A stretch of DNA of 64,000 nucleotides from Macrotis lagotis (Eukaryota; Chordata; Mammalia; Peramelemorphia; Peramelidae): NCBI RefSeq assembly GCF_037893015.1, contig NC_133658.1, positions 139,667,822 to 139,731,821 on the forward strand, read 5' to 3'. Below the pieces are notes generated by a model. That model had not been told where the DNA came from and did not search any database. It saw only the letters and a program-made list of their open reading frames with translations. The position numbers and the translations under genes were made by a program. Below, piece by piece: positions 45,000-55,795 of this stretch (its first letter is position 1; each line of letters starts with the position of its first letter).

Positions 45000-45840
45000 G
45001 GTCCCTTGGTTCTACTTTTGACAGGGGAATGATGCCTTTGGAAAAAATCACTCCCACTCCATTCTCTCAAACCTCACCTCCCTAGGTACCCCCCTCTCCC
45101 CACAAAAAAGTCAATCATCAATCTTGCTGCTGGCTGGAGTTCTTGTAGAAGGCAGGATGAGGCCCAGCAGGCTCTTTCCAGTTGGTCTGTAAGTTTTCAC
45201 ATCTCTCCGTTCACGGGTTGGATGTTTGACTTCTACCCTTCAGATTGCCAGCAATGGGTTCCAAGAGCAGCCTGCTTTCCACCAAGGATGTAAATCTCTT
45301 TCTCGTTGCAGCTGGACCATGGATTTCTGGAGAAATGCCAAGAGTTGCTGGCTCTTGAGCTGTCAGATACAGGGGTGACAATCCCCAGATGGAGCCCACA
45401 GTCTTAGCACAAGTCTAAACACTCAAACCTGAGTCTGACAGTTGGCACAGAGGAGGGCCAGTGGACCCCTGGCATGAGGAACTCATGGACAATATTTGGG
45501 ATGTTTCTGCTAACTTGAGCTTCTCCAAATCACCCTTCTCCCACTCTCATGTCTGCTGGTTTGGGGGTGATATGAAGTGCTTACCCCCTCCTAGGCTAAA
45601 GCAAAGATTTCCTCCTCTCCTCGATAAGGGCCACCCTTCAAAGGCCTCCAGAGACTTGGCCAGGAAATCTTCCAGGGTCTCAGTCTCTAGAGATGGAGTA
45701 ATGCTTTGAACAAAAAGAAAACAAGTCATTCTTGGGAGATGTACATCCCAACTAATAAAACTTGGTTTCCTAGGAAATGGGTAGGACAACACAATCCAGA
45801 TTGCATTCATACCAATATACAAAAGCCTAACTCATCCTGG
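45000..45840. other. Repeat-poor unique block 3' of ADRB3
   Basis: No MIR, L2, L1 or SINE text recognised, and higher GC than the flanks. Open frames on both strands here (about 80-90 codons) resemble no protein known to me. Could hold conserved non-coding sequence. Confidence 0.35.
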
Positions 45841-47400
45841 AAGACAGAGACCATGGTTTATTCTTTTTTCCATCACCCACAATGCCTTGTGTGTAGTAAA
45901 TACTCAATAAATGTGTTGATCAATTATTCTTTAAACTAATGTAGACAAAACTTGTTGCATAGGTCATTAAGTAAGTGAGTTTTTTTCCAAATCTACCAAA
46001 AAACATTAGAGGCAGACTGGGGTACCTGGTGGACCTTGAAATCAAAAAGTCCTGGATATAAATCCTTGCCCTGACATTTTAACTAGCTGTGGGATTATGA
46101 AAAAAATCACTTAACCTCTTAAAAATCCCCTTAAAAACTATGAGCCATAGACAAGTTGTCAATCTCACATAAAGGAGTTTCCCCATTAATCACCCCCACA
46201 CCAATGAAATCACAGGTCCAGACCAAAAAGTTTAAAAATGAACATAGACGTGTTTCAAACCATAGTTTTACTTCTAAGTAGATAATAAAGACTCCTGTAA
46301 GCCATGGAGTGGAGAAAAGGGAGTGGAGGAAGGGGGAGAGGATGAAGATCAGGATTATAGCATGATACATCTCTCATTGGCTTGTAACAATGCACTGTGT
46401 CCCAGCTATACAAACAATCATATACACACGAACAAGTGTTGCATTATACAAAAACCACCTCCCGCAGACCCTAAAAGTCTGTTACTCTCAGGCTAACAAC
46501 AAGGCAGGCAACTCACATCCAGAATTGGGGTCCAACTTAAACTCCTATGCTAAGGTACAAGCCCTGGGGCAGCATAGCCTCATTTAATGTTATTTCAGAT
46601 GGGGAATACTTTTGTTTGTGAATGTCCTTGGTCCCTTTGACTTAATAGTTTGTGATTCACTTGAAAATAAAAGTTTGGAGGACTTGATGAAAAGGGGAGG
46701 AGGGAGAAATATGAAGATTATCTCTAATTTACTGAACTTGTTAGCAGCGAGCCCAAGGATAACAGGGAAAGTGGGAGGAAAAGGAAAATGACTCAAGGGG
46801 AAAGGAAAATGAATGAGGAAAAAAGGGGCAATAGATTGGTTTATATAGTGACATTTATTGATTTGATTTTTAAAACAAAAGTATAGTTTCACCTTTCTAT
46901 AAACACCAGGAGTTTATAGAAACTTTCAAAGGGGTATTCTCTTCCCCCTCCACCCACACAAAACAATAGGAGTCCCTCTGACAGTGTTGTGAGGTAGATA
47001 TGAGCTGTTCTCTCCCCCAAAATGAGGGTAAATGAGGCTTAGTGGTGCAATGAGGAAGCTAGGAACAAAATTCAGACTTCTGGATTTCTCCTGTCCCCTA
47101 CTCTTATCACTAGGCAGCAGCATCTAGGAATATTCCTAAAGGCTTGAAAACTGCATAAAGGTCCTCTGAGTTGCCATCATATCTTGATCTAGGAAACTGA
47201 AGAAATGGGACAGGGATGCTCACTGCCCTGAGACCTGATCATCCAGCACCCATGAGAGAGATGGGGTGCCCCTAGACGTTGCTTATCCCTCCTGGTATGC
47301 CCATTTGTTGAGGTAGTGATAGGTTATACTTAGCCCGGGTGCTTTGGAAGCTGACTCCATTTTCACTAACATCTGGAAGAAGCTAGGAAGAACTGAGTCT
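45841..47400. other. Non-coding; L2 and MIR scraps
   Basis: An L2/MIR tail near 45850-45925 (GTAAATACTCAATAAATGTG) and an old MIR near 46014-46140. The remainder is not recognised. Confidence 0.4.
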
Positions 47401-47424
47401 ACTCGCTCTCAACCAATAGGCTTC

Positions 47425-47659
47425 TTAGCTCCTTATCATAGCATCAGACAGCTGATCTTGAAGGGTACAGGGAGAAAGGCAAGGGCGTAGCTCTGACAGG
47501 GTCACCGCCCCGCAGGAGATTTGACTGGGAGACCCCGTCTCAGGACGCGAGCTCCCAGGATGTTCCAAGGGGTCTGGGTCGATGACTCCGTCGCTTCTGT
47601 CAGCTGCAATACAAGGCAAGGAACTCCTCGAAGTCCTGAAAGGCATAGACATCTTGGGT
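47425..47659 (-). other. Candidate alternative second exon of ADRB3
   Basis: On the minus strand a strong polypyrimidine tract and acceptor (CCTCCTTTTTCCAG) precede 47659. If spliced from a donor at the ADRB3 stop (GAAGG^GTAGGT), the frame continues as GPKMSMPFRTSRSSL and stays open for roughly 75 codons to a stop at 47425. Mammalian ADRB3 is known to have short downstream exons and, in rodents, alternative C-termini. No homology to those exons was recognised, so this is a structural guess. Confidence 0.25.
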
Positions 47660-48395
47660 CTGGAAAAAGGAGGAAAACGGCACTGGAGAGGTGGCGTATA
47701 GGGCAGGGATGCTAAAAGAAGTAGGGACTGGTGGACACTGGACAGGACTTGGGATAAAGAACCCTGAATGAGGGATGTTCAGAGAGATGGGAGAACCACT
47801 TACCACTCCCCAATCCTACATCTCAACCCTCCCCACCCGCCCCTGGGGAAGAACTTCCACTCTCCCAAGCTCTCCAAGCAGGTGGTTCTTGCAGAGGTGC
47901 AATCTGAAGCCAATCTGCTTCAGTCCTCAGAGAGCTGGGGATTTGGCCCAGTCACCTGCTGAGGGCAGTGATCTGCGAGCGCAGACCCAAGTTGCCACCC
48001 CCACAGCCGCTGCTTCCACCCTCCCCACTCCACCTCCCATACTCGAGTGGCACAACTTGGGAGTAGGGTACTAGTCCTCAGTCCCAAGATGTGGCACCGC
48101 CCTCCCTCTCCGCATTCTAGCTTTCGAACAGTTGAAGAATGCAGTGTTCCCCCAAGGGCCAAGCTCTCTCCCTCTTGCCTCATGCCCCAGATTTACAGTA
48201 GAGAGAAGAATCCCGAGTTCCCTATTTCGGACACCACCACCCCCCTTTCTAAGAGCAGCAGATTCTTCCTCCCCACCAGACCTTTCACTATCCCGACCAT
48301 GCCCACTCCTAATCAGCTTTTAAAGTGTCTGTAAAGCAAGGCAGAAGAAGTATTCCTTCATTATCTCAGGACCGGGGCCCTTGACTCCTTGGTAC
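47660..48395 (-). other. GC-rich 3' flank of ADRB3
   Basis: Either 3' UTR or intron of ADRB3. No AATAAA on the minus strand close to the stop was noted. Pyrimidine-rich near 47665-47690. Confidence 0.4.
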
Positions 48396-49709
48396 CTACC
48401 CTTCAAGCTGCGGGCACTGTGCAGTCTGGGTTCCCTCCCGCTGTCCCTCCCACAGAGAGCGTCCCGTGCCCCTTTGCCCCACAGCCTCTGCCCCATCTTC
48501 TGAGTCCTGACTCTGGGCAGCCTTGACAGCGCCCGAGACTCCAGTGGTTGGGTCTGGAGGGGCTTCAGGGGTTCGGGGGAGGCAACGACGCGGACAGGGA
48601 GAGCGCGGCCGAGCGTACAGGCGGCGGTGGCAGCGGCAGAGCAGGCGGCGAAAGGCGCTGCGAAAGTCAGGGCTCCGGCAATAGATGAGTGGGTTGAAGG
48701 CAGAGTTGGCATAGCCAAGCCAGTTGAGGGCGAGGAATGCCGAATTGGAAATCAGCGTTTGGCCCCCGAGAGCGCGCACCACGTTGGCGACGAAGAAGGG
48801 CAGCCAGCAGAGAGTGAAAGTGCCCATGATGAGACCCAAGGTGCGCAGGGCCCGGTGCTCCCTAAGGGGCAGCAGGCGTGCTGGGCGGCGGCCGCAGGAG
48901 TGGACGCCCCCGGGAGGGGCGCAGGGTCCTTCTTGGGAAGGGGTCAGTGGAGAAGGAGGGGGCTCCTCCGGAGGGAAGCGACCCAGCTCCCGACGCAGCT
49001 GGCGCAGCTGGCGAGTAGCCACGGCGAAGACCCTCGCGTAGACGAAGAGCATGACGAGCAGGGGTAGATAGAAGGAGACAGTGGAGGAGAGCAGCGCGTA
49101 GGGCAAGTTGGAGTCAAAGTCACAGCAGGATGGATGCGAGCGGCATCTCTGCGTCTCCGTGTCAACTCCTATGCGCCACCACTGGCTCATGATGGGCGCG
49201 AAAGACACCGCGGTGGACACGATCCACACCAAGACAACAGCCGCTCTGGCACGGGGCTTGGTGACCAGGGCTCCGTAGCGCAGTGGGTTGGTCACTGCCA
49301 GGTAACGGTCCACCGCCAGGGCGCAAAGAGTCTCAATGCTGGCGGTCACACACAGCACATCGATCGAGGTCCACAGTTCGCAGACCGTAGCACCGAATGG
49401 CCACTCTCCCGTCAGTGCCAAGGTGGCCCCCGGGGGCACCACCAGGAGCCCCACCACCAGGTCAGCCGCAGCCAGGGAAGTCACAAACACGTTGGTCATG
49501 GTCTGGAGCCGCGGGGTCCTGGCTATGGCCACGATGACTAACAGGTTGCCTCCCACGGTCGCCAACACAGCCAGAGCCAAAAGCGCCCCGGCCACGGCGG
49601 CTGCCCACGGCGGCGCTGACAACCCGCTATCGTTGGTGACGGAGGACGCCACGGTCGGGTGGTCTGGCCACTCGGGCAGAGAGCTGTTCTCACGGGGCCA
49701 CGGAGCCAT
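48396..49709 (-). CDS. ADRB3: ADRB3, beta-3 adrenergic receptor
   Basis: This is a Gs-coupled class A receptor for noradrenaline, acting at the plasma membrane of adipocytes and smooth muscle. The 437 residues start at [10 protein letters not shown] (matches the human MAPWPHENSS; G at -3 and +4). An in-frame ATG 62 codons upstream is not family-like. N-glycosylation sites NSS (8) and NDS (26) precede TM1 (~37-63). Visible motifs are Asp83 in TM2, Asp117 (amine contact) and DRY 134-136 in TM3, Cys110 with extracellular-loop-2 cysteines 189/195/196, Ser208/209/212 in TM5, CWLP 301-304 in TM6, NPLIY 339-343 in TM7, and Cys358/360 as likely palmitoylation sites. The third loop is Pro-rich. The C-terminal tail is longer than in human (437 versus 408 residues overall) but ends QLEG, like human RLDG. 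Residue 64 is Arg. The stop is followed directly by GTACC, so GGGTAGGTA is both stop and donor-like. Confidence 0.97.
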   Translation of the reverse strand: MAPWPRENSSLPEWPDHPTVASSVTNDSGLSAPPWAAAVAGALLALAVLATVGGNLLVIVAIARTPRLQTMTNVFVTSLAAADLVVGLLVVPPGATLALTGEWPFGATVCELWTSIDVLCVTASIETLCALAVDRYLAVTNPLRYGALVTKPRARAAVVLVWIVSTAVSFAPIMSQWWRIGVDTETQRCRSHPSCCDFDSNLPYALLSSTVSFYLPLLVMLFVYARVFAVATRQLRQLRRELGRFPPEEPPPSPLTPSQEGPCAPPGGVHSCGRRPARLLPLREHRALRTLGLIMGTFTLCWLPFFVANVVRALGGQTLISNSAFLALNWLGYANSAFNPLIYCRSPDFRSAFRRLLCRCHRRLYARPRSPCPRRCLPRTPEAPPDPTTGVSGAVKAAQSQDSEDGAEAVGQRGTGRSLWEGQREGTQTAQCPQLEG

Positions 49710-49910
49710 CCCCGACTGAAGCTCAGGGAAGGGAGAAGAGGCAGAGGGGATGGCCGGGCTCTCCCAGCTCAGGGGAGGGGGTGGCAGGGCGTGGGAGCGG
49801 CTCCCCCGGCCTGGGCCATCTTCCCCGCCTGACCGCGACCAGGAAAGCTCGGCCTTCCCCCCCCCCCCCCGCCGCCCCCCACCGGGTGCCACCACTTCTG
49901 GGAGGAGTGG
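48400..49910. promoter_or_regulatory. CpG-rich block covering ADRB3
   Basis: By eye, CG dinucleotides and GC content are far above the rest of this AT-rich window, from the ADRB3 tail through its start codon and about 200 bp upstream. This is typical of a CpG island over an intron-poor GPCR exon. No formal observed/expected calculation was made. Confidence 0.7.
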
Positions 49911-49914
49911 CGGC

Positions 49915-49940
49915 CCTTAAAGGAGCAGCAGCCAATAGTC
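49915..49940 (-). promoter_or_regulatory. Candidate ADRB3 core promoter elements
   Basis: About 210 bp upstream of the ATG, the minus strand carries an inverted CCAAT box (ATTGGC; CCAAT on plus at 49931-49935) followed by a TATA-like CTTTAAGGG. A 14-C run lies at 49857-49870 between this and the start codon. The start site itself cannot be located from sequence. Confidence 0.35.
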
Positions 49941-50039
49941 CCGAGAGGGAAATAAATGGGTGGAGAGAGGGAGGGAGAAAAGGGGAAGGGGGGAGTGGGG
50001 AAGACAAAGAGGAGGAAGGATGGATGGATGGATGCTTGT

Positions 50040-50560
50040 CTTTTTCGTTTGCCAAATTTGGAGCAATTAATTGACTCTATCTTTGTCTCCTTTCCAAATC
50101 CAACTTCATACCGCTTCCGCAACTTTTTGCTGTTTCCTTATATCAGCAAATACTTGGGCACCAGGGGAAATTTGGGATCCCTTGCACCAGGAAAGAGGTA
50201 GAGAAAGAACATGAATCTTAGTGAGGAGACATTCCTTCCTAATTAAAGAAATCAAAGAATAAATCAGGTCCAAATATCTCCAGTAGCCCCTAATTTATTT
50301 GGATGTCCCTCTTTGGGGTTCTTTCACTTAGACAGAGAGGGTTGCCGCCCCTTTCTCCTCTATCAAGTCTCTTCTCTGAACAACTTTCTAAAGATGAAGC
50401 AAATTAAGCCTTTACTAATATATTTTTCCCATTCTTTTTATTTCTTTTTTTAAAAAAAAGTTTTTCTCTTCTCTCTTTTCCTCCTGTACTCCTAGGGAGA
50501 AGTTTCTAGTTGTATTTAGAAATGGCTACACTTTCATTAAAATTTAGCACTATTTGCAAG
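50040..50560. other. 5' flank of ADRB3, unique
   Basis: A GGAT tract lies at about 50019-50035, then sequence without recognised repeats. Any ADRB3 proximal regulatory sequence would lie here or at 49.7-50 kb. Confidence 0.4.
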
Positions 50561-50569
50561 AGTATAACA

Positions 50570-51150
50570 GCCACAATTCTCTTCCTCCTCCAGGGTACTA
50601 TCCCTTCAGCCATCAAAGTGATTTTCCCATCACATCATCTTCATACTCAGTAAACAACAAACAGTGACTCTTATCACTTCAGGATCAAATATGAAATTCT
50701 TGATCAGTTCAAAGTCCTTTATAGCCTGCCCTCCCCATACCTTCCAAACCTTCTTACATCTTTAACCTTCCCACCCCCCAGATACTTTGAGATCCAGTGA
50801 CATTGGCCTGCTTATTCTTCTTGGAACAAGACACTCCATCTCCAGACAGAACATTTTTACTTCATATGCAATCCTCTTCCTTTTCATCTCTACTTCCTGG
50901 CTTTGTTTTCCTTCAGTATCCATCATCTGCAGGTAGACTATCTGAATGTCCCATAATTCTAGAGCTTTCATTCTGTTAGTTATAATCAAGTTAATCGGTA
51001 TAGACCTGTTTGTATATAGATGTTTTCATATTGTCTCTCTCATTGAATAGTAAGTTCCTTGACAGCAAGAAATTTCTTTTTATATTTGGTATTCAGCACA
51101 GTGCAAATAATAGGCATTTAATAAATGTTTGTTGAACTGATCGACTAAAT
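50570..51150 (+). mobile_element. L2 LINE 3' end
   Basis: AAAGTCCTTTATAGCCTGCC, CTTCTTGGAACAAGACACTC, AGCACAGTGCAAATAATAGG, ATTTAATAAATGTTTGTTG tail. Confidence 0.75.
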
Positions 51151-51550
51151 GTTCATTAACCTTGTATACAAAAAGCACCTGTGGTTTAGTGGTCTCAGAG
51201 CTCAAAAGATATGGATTCAGTTTCTGTCCTGGTTTTGTGTCCTTGGATAAATTAAACTCTCAGTGTCCCCCCATCCCCCCAGAAATCCTAGACTGATTTG
51301 AAAAGCAGCTAAGAATCTACAGAGGGAATCCCCTTCTTTGGGAATCCTATTAGTGAAATCACAGACCCAATTTATATACAAATCATAATCTCTTGTTCCT
51401 CCATATTTGTATTCTTCTCTTAAGATTGCTGGACAAGAATACATTTTTAAAACATATTAATAAGGAGAACCTCTCAATTTAAAAATGAGACTTCTTTCTA
51501 CCTACTATTTCCCACTTTCCAAAAATAAATACTTTATATCCCACCCCAAA
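51151..51550. other. Non-coding, nothing recognised
   Basis: A MIR-like trace at 51190-51270 at most. Confidence 0.35.
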
Positions 51551-51556
51551 TGTTTT

Positions 51557-51740
51557 TTTTAGATTTTTGCAAGGCAAATGGGGTTAAGTGGCTTGCCCAA
51601 GGCCACACAGCTAGGTAATTATTAAATGTTTGAGACCTGGATTTGAACCCAGGTACTCCTGACTCCAAGGCCCAGATTTGAACCCAGGTACTCCTGACTC
51701 CAAGGCCGGTGCTTTATCCACTATGCCACCTAGCTGCCCC
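51557..51740 (-). mobile_element. WSINE1-like SINE with internal tandem duplication
   Basis: Reversed SINE in which a ~36-bp segment (GATTTGAACCCAGGTACTCC to CCAAGGC) occurs twice in tandem. CCCAAATGTTTT repeats flank it. Confidence 0.92.
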
Positions 51741-52530
51741 ACCCCCAAATGTTTTAAAGTGATTCCCTCAATTTGTTTGAAATAATTTAATAAAAATGTT
51801 TTCATAGTAAGTACATTGTAAACTGTCATATTTAAAATAATATATTCTAATACCACATTTCATGGGTACTATTGATTCCACCTCCCACTTGAGACAATTC
51901 AAAAATCCTGTTATAGTCTTCAGATGTTCTGAGAGACTGACTTGCCTCATATCATACAACTAATGAGTATCTGAACTGAGACTCACTTCTTACTGTCGGG
52001 ACCAACAATACCTTTTCCACTCCCCCCACCATGATTCCCCCACCTTTGAGGCCCTGAACTGAATTCAATTCTGGGCTCCATTTTTGGCAAATATCACAGT
52101 TATCACTAATTCAGTTCCTTAGGGGTGAAGAAGAGAAGCTAGAAAATAAATGTTTTAAAGATCAGGAAGATACCATTCTTTTATTTTTTGGAAACAATGG
52201 GACAAAAAGGGTAAAAAAATGATTATGGAAAATGCCTGCAGGGCCATGGTCCCTCTTTTGAAAACTCCTGAGATTTTAGATCTAGTGTCACTGCACTGAG
52301 CAGTCCCTCAGGGAGACTGAACCAGGAGCAGGGGAATGGGGAGGGAGGAAGGTACTATAATTATCCATGTAGAAAAGGAAGCAACTGCATCTCCCAAGGA
52401 CCAGATGGCTCACCCATGACCAAAGGTTGCCAGGGACTCCTCAGAAGATGCCCTTCATGCCTATGCAATCCTCAACTTTAGTTTTTTGGATGCTAGGAAA
52501 TGCCCCTGGTTTATAAGTGGAAACAGAGAA
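51741..52530. other. Non-coding, nothing recognised
   Basis: No gene or clear repeat. Confidence 0.4.
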
Positions 52531-52534
52531 AATA

Positions 52535-52690
52535 TCTTAAACCAGGAGCTCTTGACATTTCATGTGTCATGGAACCCTTTTGGCAGTCTGGTATAGCCTA
52601 TGGACCCTTTCTCAGACTGTTTTTTTTTAAATTCATGAAAAAAATACATGGGACTACAAAGGAAATCAATTATATTATAGAATAAGAACC
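52535..52690. mobile_element. hAT-type DNA transposon relic
   Basis: CATGTGTCATGGAACCCTTT, TTGGCAGTCTGGTATAGCC and ACTACAAAGGAAATCAATTA match a common mammalian non-autonomous element. Ends CTCTTGAC / AAGAACCTCTG are loosely inverted. Confidence 0.6.
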
Positions 52691-53370
52691 TCTGCTAACC
52701 CATTTCCCCAAATCAGCCATGAGTGGCATTGGCTCCAGTTGGCTTCCAGTCTTTTTTGTGCCTGTTGACTGTTTCTTAGAGTAAAAACCCTAATAAATCT
52801 TCCCACCCCTGATTTTGCAACACACTAGGGTACTGCCAGTTATCAGGAAACTTTTTTTTAAAAAGTTAATCTCTAAAATAAATATGTCACACAAAACCTT
52901 TTTTTATTTTTATGCCCCAAAACTTGGGGTTTGATTGCCACCAAATCAAATAATTGCAAAAAGTTTGGAAATAAATTTTACCTCAGAGATTTATGGTATT
53001 TAAAGAGTTCATTATTTTTTTTAATGGATGTCACTTCACCTCTCTTGGTCTCAGTTTCCTCATCTGCAAAGTAGAATGATAGATTTGGATCAGATAGAAT
53101 TTAGAGGTCATCTGATCCAATGAAACTGAGACCTAGAAAGTTTGTTCAATTTGCCTGTGGTCTCACAAATGATATGTCATAGAGCTAAGATTTAAGGACA
53201 GATACTAGAATCCCCAAAAGAACATTCCACTACAGTAGGATGCCTTCTAGTGAAAGGGGATGGTGGATAAGATTATCTTTAAAGCCCCTTCCAGCTATAA
53301 ATTTTACAATACTCTGATATTTTCCCAAGTTGTGTGAATTAAATGATTCTTTTCTAGATTTGGTAGGTTC
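52691..53370. other. Non-coding with MIR traces
   Basis: MIR-like text at 53035-53245 (CTCAGTTTCCTCATCTGCAA). Otherwise nothing recognised. Confidence 0.45.
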
Positions 53371-53374
53371 TTGG

Positions 53375-53965
53375 GTCAGTCAAGATCTAATAGCATTCAC
53401 AATCCCATTTGGAGTTTTCTTGCCAAAGATATTATAGCTGTTTGCCATTTCTGTTTCCAGCTAATTTTACAGATGAAAAAACTGAAGCAAAGAGATAATT
53501 CACAATTATATATTGTGCTTTAAGGCTTATCAAGTGTAATTTCTTCACCCTAAGACATGAGGTATCTAGAATTATTATCCTCCCTTTACAAGATAACAAA
53601 AGTGAAAAAGAGAGAGATAAGTAGCTTGGCAAAGGTTGAATACCTCAAAGATGCCTGAGTTAGGATCAGATTTGAGTGTTCTCACTACTATAGGAGCTCT
53701 CTTTCTTGGTTTCTAGCTGCCCAAATTGTTCAAAGCCATGGGTCTAAATTATTTGCCCCAAGCTATTCTCTACTGTTGTTATTCAGTCATGTCTGACTCT
53801 CTGTGAGTCCATTTGGAGTGTTCTTAACAAAAATGCTGGAGTAATTTACCATTTTTTTCTCCAGCTCATTTTATAGATGAGGAAACTGAGGCAAAGTTTA
53901 GTGACTTGCCCAGGGTCACACAGAATATGTCTGAGGCAAGATTTGAACTCAGGAAAATGAGTATC
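53375..53965 (-). mobile_element. MIR/CORE-type SINEs (MAR1-like), two
   Basis: 53375-53500 (CATTTGGAGTTTTCTTGCCA) and 53755-53965 (GTTATTCAGTCATGTCTGAC, GAGGAAACTGAGGCAAAG), same family as 5025 and 43435. Confidence 0.75.
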
Positions 53966-54339
53966 TTCTGGGTCACATAAAGTAATAGATAAGAGACAGT
54001 AATTGTAGAGACCAAAGCCATGGAATTTAAGTCCTGGTGGCAAAAATTCTACTTTTATGATCTTGGACCCTTCAAAAACTTAGTCTCCTAAATCTATAAA
54101 CTAGGAAGATTAATACTTATTCCATTGGACTATGAATGATTTCTTCAAACACTGCAGAAATTTGGATTAATATTATTTCTAGTGTTGGATGGATCTGTAT
54201 GCCTGTATCAAGCACACAGAATCCAATGGACAATAATACCAGGAATTGGGAAAGAAATCCCAGGCTTCCCTTGGTAATCCAAGGCTTTCTGAGGAGGTGC
54301 AGAGACTCTTCTCTCCTGTTCCCATTCTTTCCCATCTTT

Positions 54340-54600
54340 TTTTTTTTACTAAATATTTACTTTCCCAACTACATTCAATGGTAGTTTCCAACAATTTTCT
54401 TCTTGTAAGGTTTTGTTTTACATTTTTCTCCCTTCCTCCCTCCCCTTCCCACTTCCCCTGACAGAAAGCAAATTAATAAAAGCTATACACCAATAACCAT
54501 GCTAAACAGAGATCCATATTAATTATGTTGTGAACCACCTTACATTTCTTACAAGAACTTTCATGAAAACAGATGATATCCTCTTGCTTCTAGCTACTGA
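54340..54600 (-). mobile_element. Older L1 3' end, reversed
   Basis: TTTCCCAACTACATTCAATG, TTCCAACAATTTTCTTCTTG, TTTTCTCCCTTCCTCCCTCC, CATGCTAAACAGAGATCCAT. Confidence 0.7.
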
Positions 54601-55299
54601 TTTAGCAGAGAGCTGGGTCACTGTCCCCAGTAATCTTACAGGATATCCTATTTATTTGTACTTTTCTGGTTGAGAATCATGGGGGAATTGGCTTCTCTTT
54701 CTTACCTAATGACTTGGCACCATGGGATTTTACCCAACCTCCTTGATGGAGGTCATCCAACTCTGAATAGAAGCAGACATTGCCCATGGAGAGAGCCCTA
54801 ACCCATATATTTCAGATGACCTTCAATTTATGCCCTTGGAAATAAACAAATATAGATTTCTGCAGTTATTGGGGATAAATCTCATGATATGATATTTGTC
54901 AGGAGATTCCTATCCAACCCACCACCCCAAGAATTCAGGCAGGCAACAGAACATACTCTCCTACTGGATCACTAAGCACAGGGAGTTAACTGATGTGTCT
55001 TAAGAAGTGGTTCAACAAGAAGCTTGAAACAGTCACATTCTTTGATGGAAGGCGTTACAATAGTCCAGAAGCATTCTCATCCCAAGGCTCATAGTCTAGT
55101 TGCAGAATGCCTATCATATGACCACAGCTAAATATGACTGTATGAGCATATCCTAAGCAAAAATAAGCTATTCTTTGCTATATTTTTTTTTCTTATCATG
55201 TCTTAATCACTTAAGGGGCATTGCCTTAGTCAGACTGAAACCTGTTAAACATCTTAGCTTAAAAAGACCAAGGTTTTCTGCTACAGGCAAGATCATCTC
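54601..55299. other. Non-coding, nothing recognised
   Basis: No gene or repeat family recognised. Confidence 0.4.
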
Positions 55300-55480
55300 C
55301 AGTCATCCTGATCCATAGCTGATCACTAGACCCATATGATTCCAGAGAAAAAAGTGAGGTTGGTGATTTTGCACAGATTTCCCTCACGATTTTAAATCTA
55401 ATTCACTTGCATGTCATGGCATCACCTCCCTGATGTCATGGTTCTCTTCAAGAATGAAAGACAAATAATAACCCAGTGTT
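55300..55480 (+). mobile_element. Composite SINE tail
   Basis: CATCTCCAGTCATCCTGATC, GTGAGGTTGGTGATTTTGCA, CATCACCTCCCTGATGTCAT, then AAGAATGAAAGACAAATAAT. Confidence 0.7.
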
Positions 55481-55535
55481 GAATTGAACAAAGAGCTGGA
55501 TATACACTAGGTGGTGTTTGAAAAATTATGTATCG

Positions 55536-55686
55536 GGGCAGCTAGGTGGCACAATGGACACAGCACCAGCCCTGGAGTCAGGAGTACCTGAGTTCAAAAC
55601 TGGCCTCAGACACTTAATAATTACCTAGCTGTGTGGCCTTGGGTAAGCCACTTAACCCCATTGCCTTGCAAAAACCTAAAAAAAAA
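55536..55686 (+). mobile_element. WSINE1-like SINE
   Basis: GGGGCAGCTAGGTGGCACAA head; AATT(A/G)TGTATC duplication at both ends. Confidence 0.93.
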
Positions 55687-55727
55687 TTGTGTATCCCACT
55701 CATCCCCACCTCTATTTTAATAAAACA

Positions 55728-55795
55728 GAGATAGATAGATAGATAAACAGATAGATGAAAGATAGAGATAGCTGATTGATAGATAGTTAGACAGA
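55728..55795 (+). repeat. (GATA)n microsatellite
   Basis: AGATAGATAGATAGATAAAC and following imperfect GATA units. Confidence 0.9.

Noticed and set aside
45461-45822. Open frames on both strands in the unique block near 45.5 kb
   Set aside because: No splice context, domain or similarity recognised; frame length is expected by chance at this GC content.
48627-49067. Long plus-strand open frames (105-146 codons) across ADRB3
   Set aside because: They are antisense shadows of the GC-rich receptor exon and match no known protein.
49710-49895. In-frame N-terminal extension of ADRB3 from an ATG 62 codons upstream
   Set aside because: Gly/Pro-rich, CpG-island-like, with no counterpart in other ADRB3 proteins; MAPWP fits the family start.
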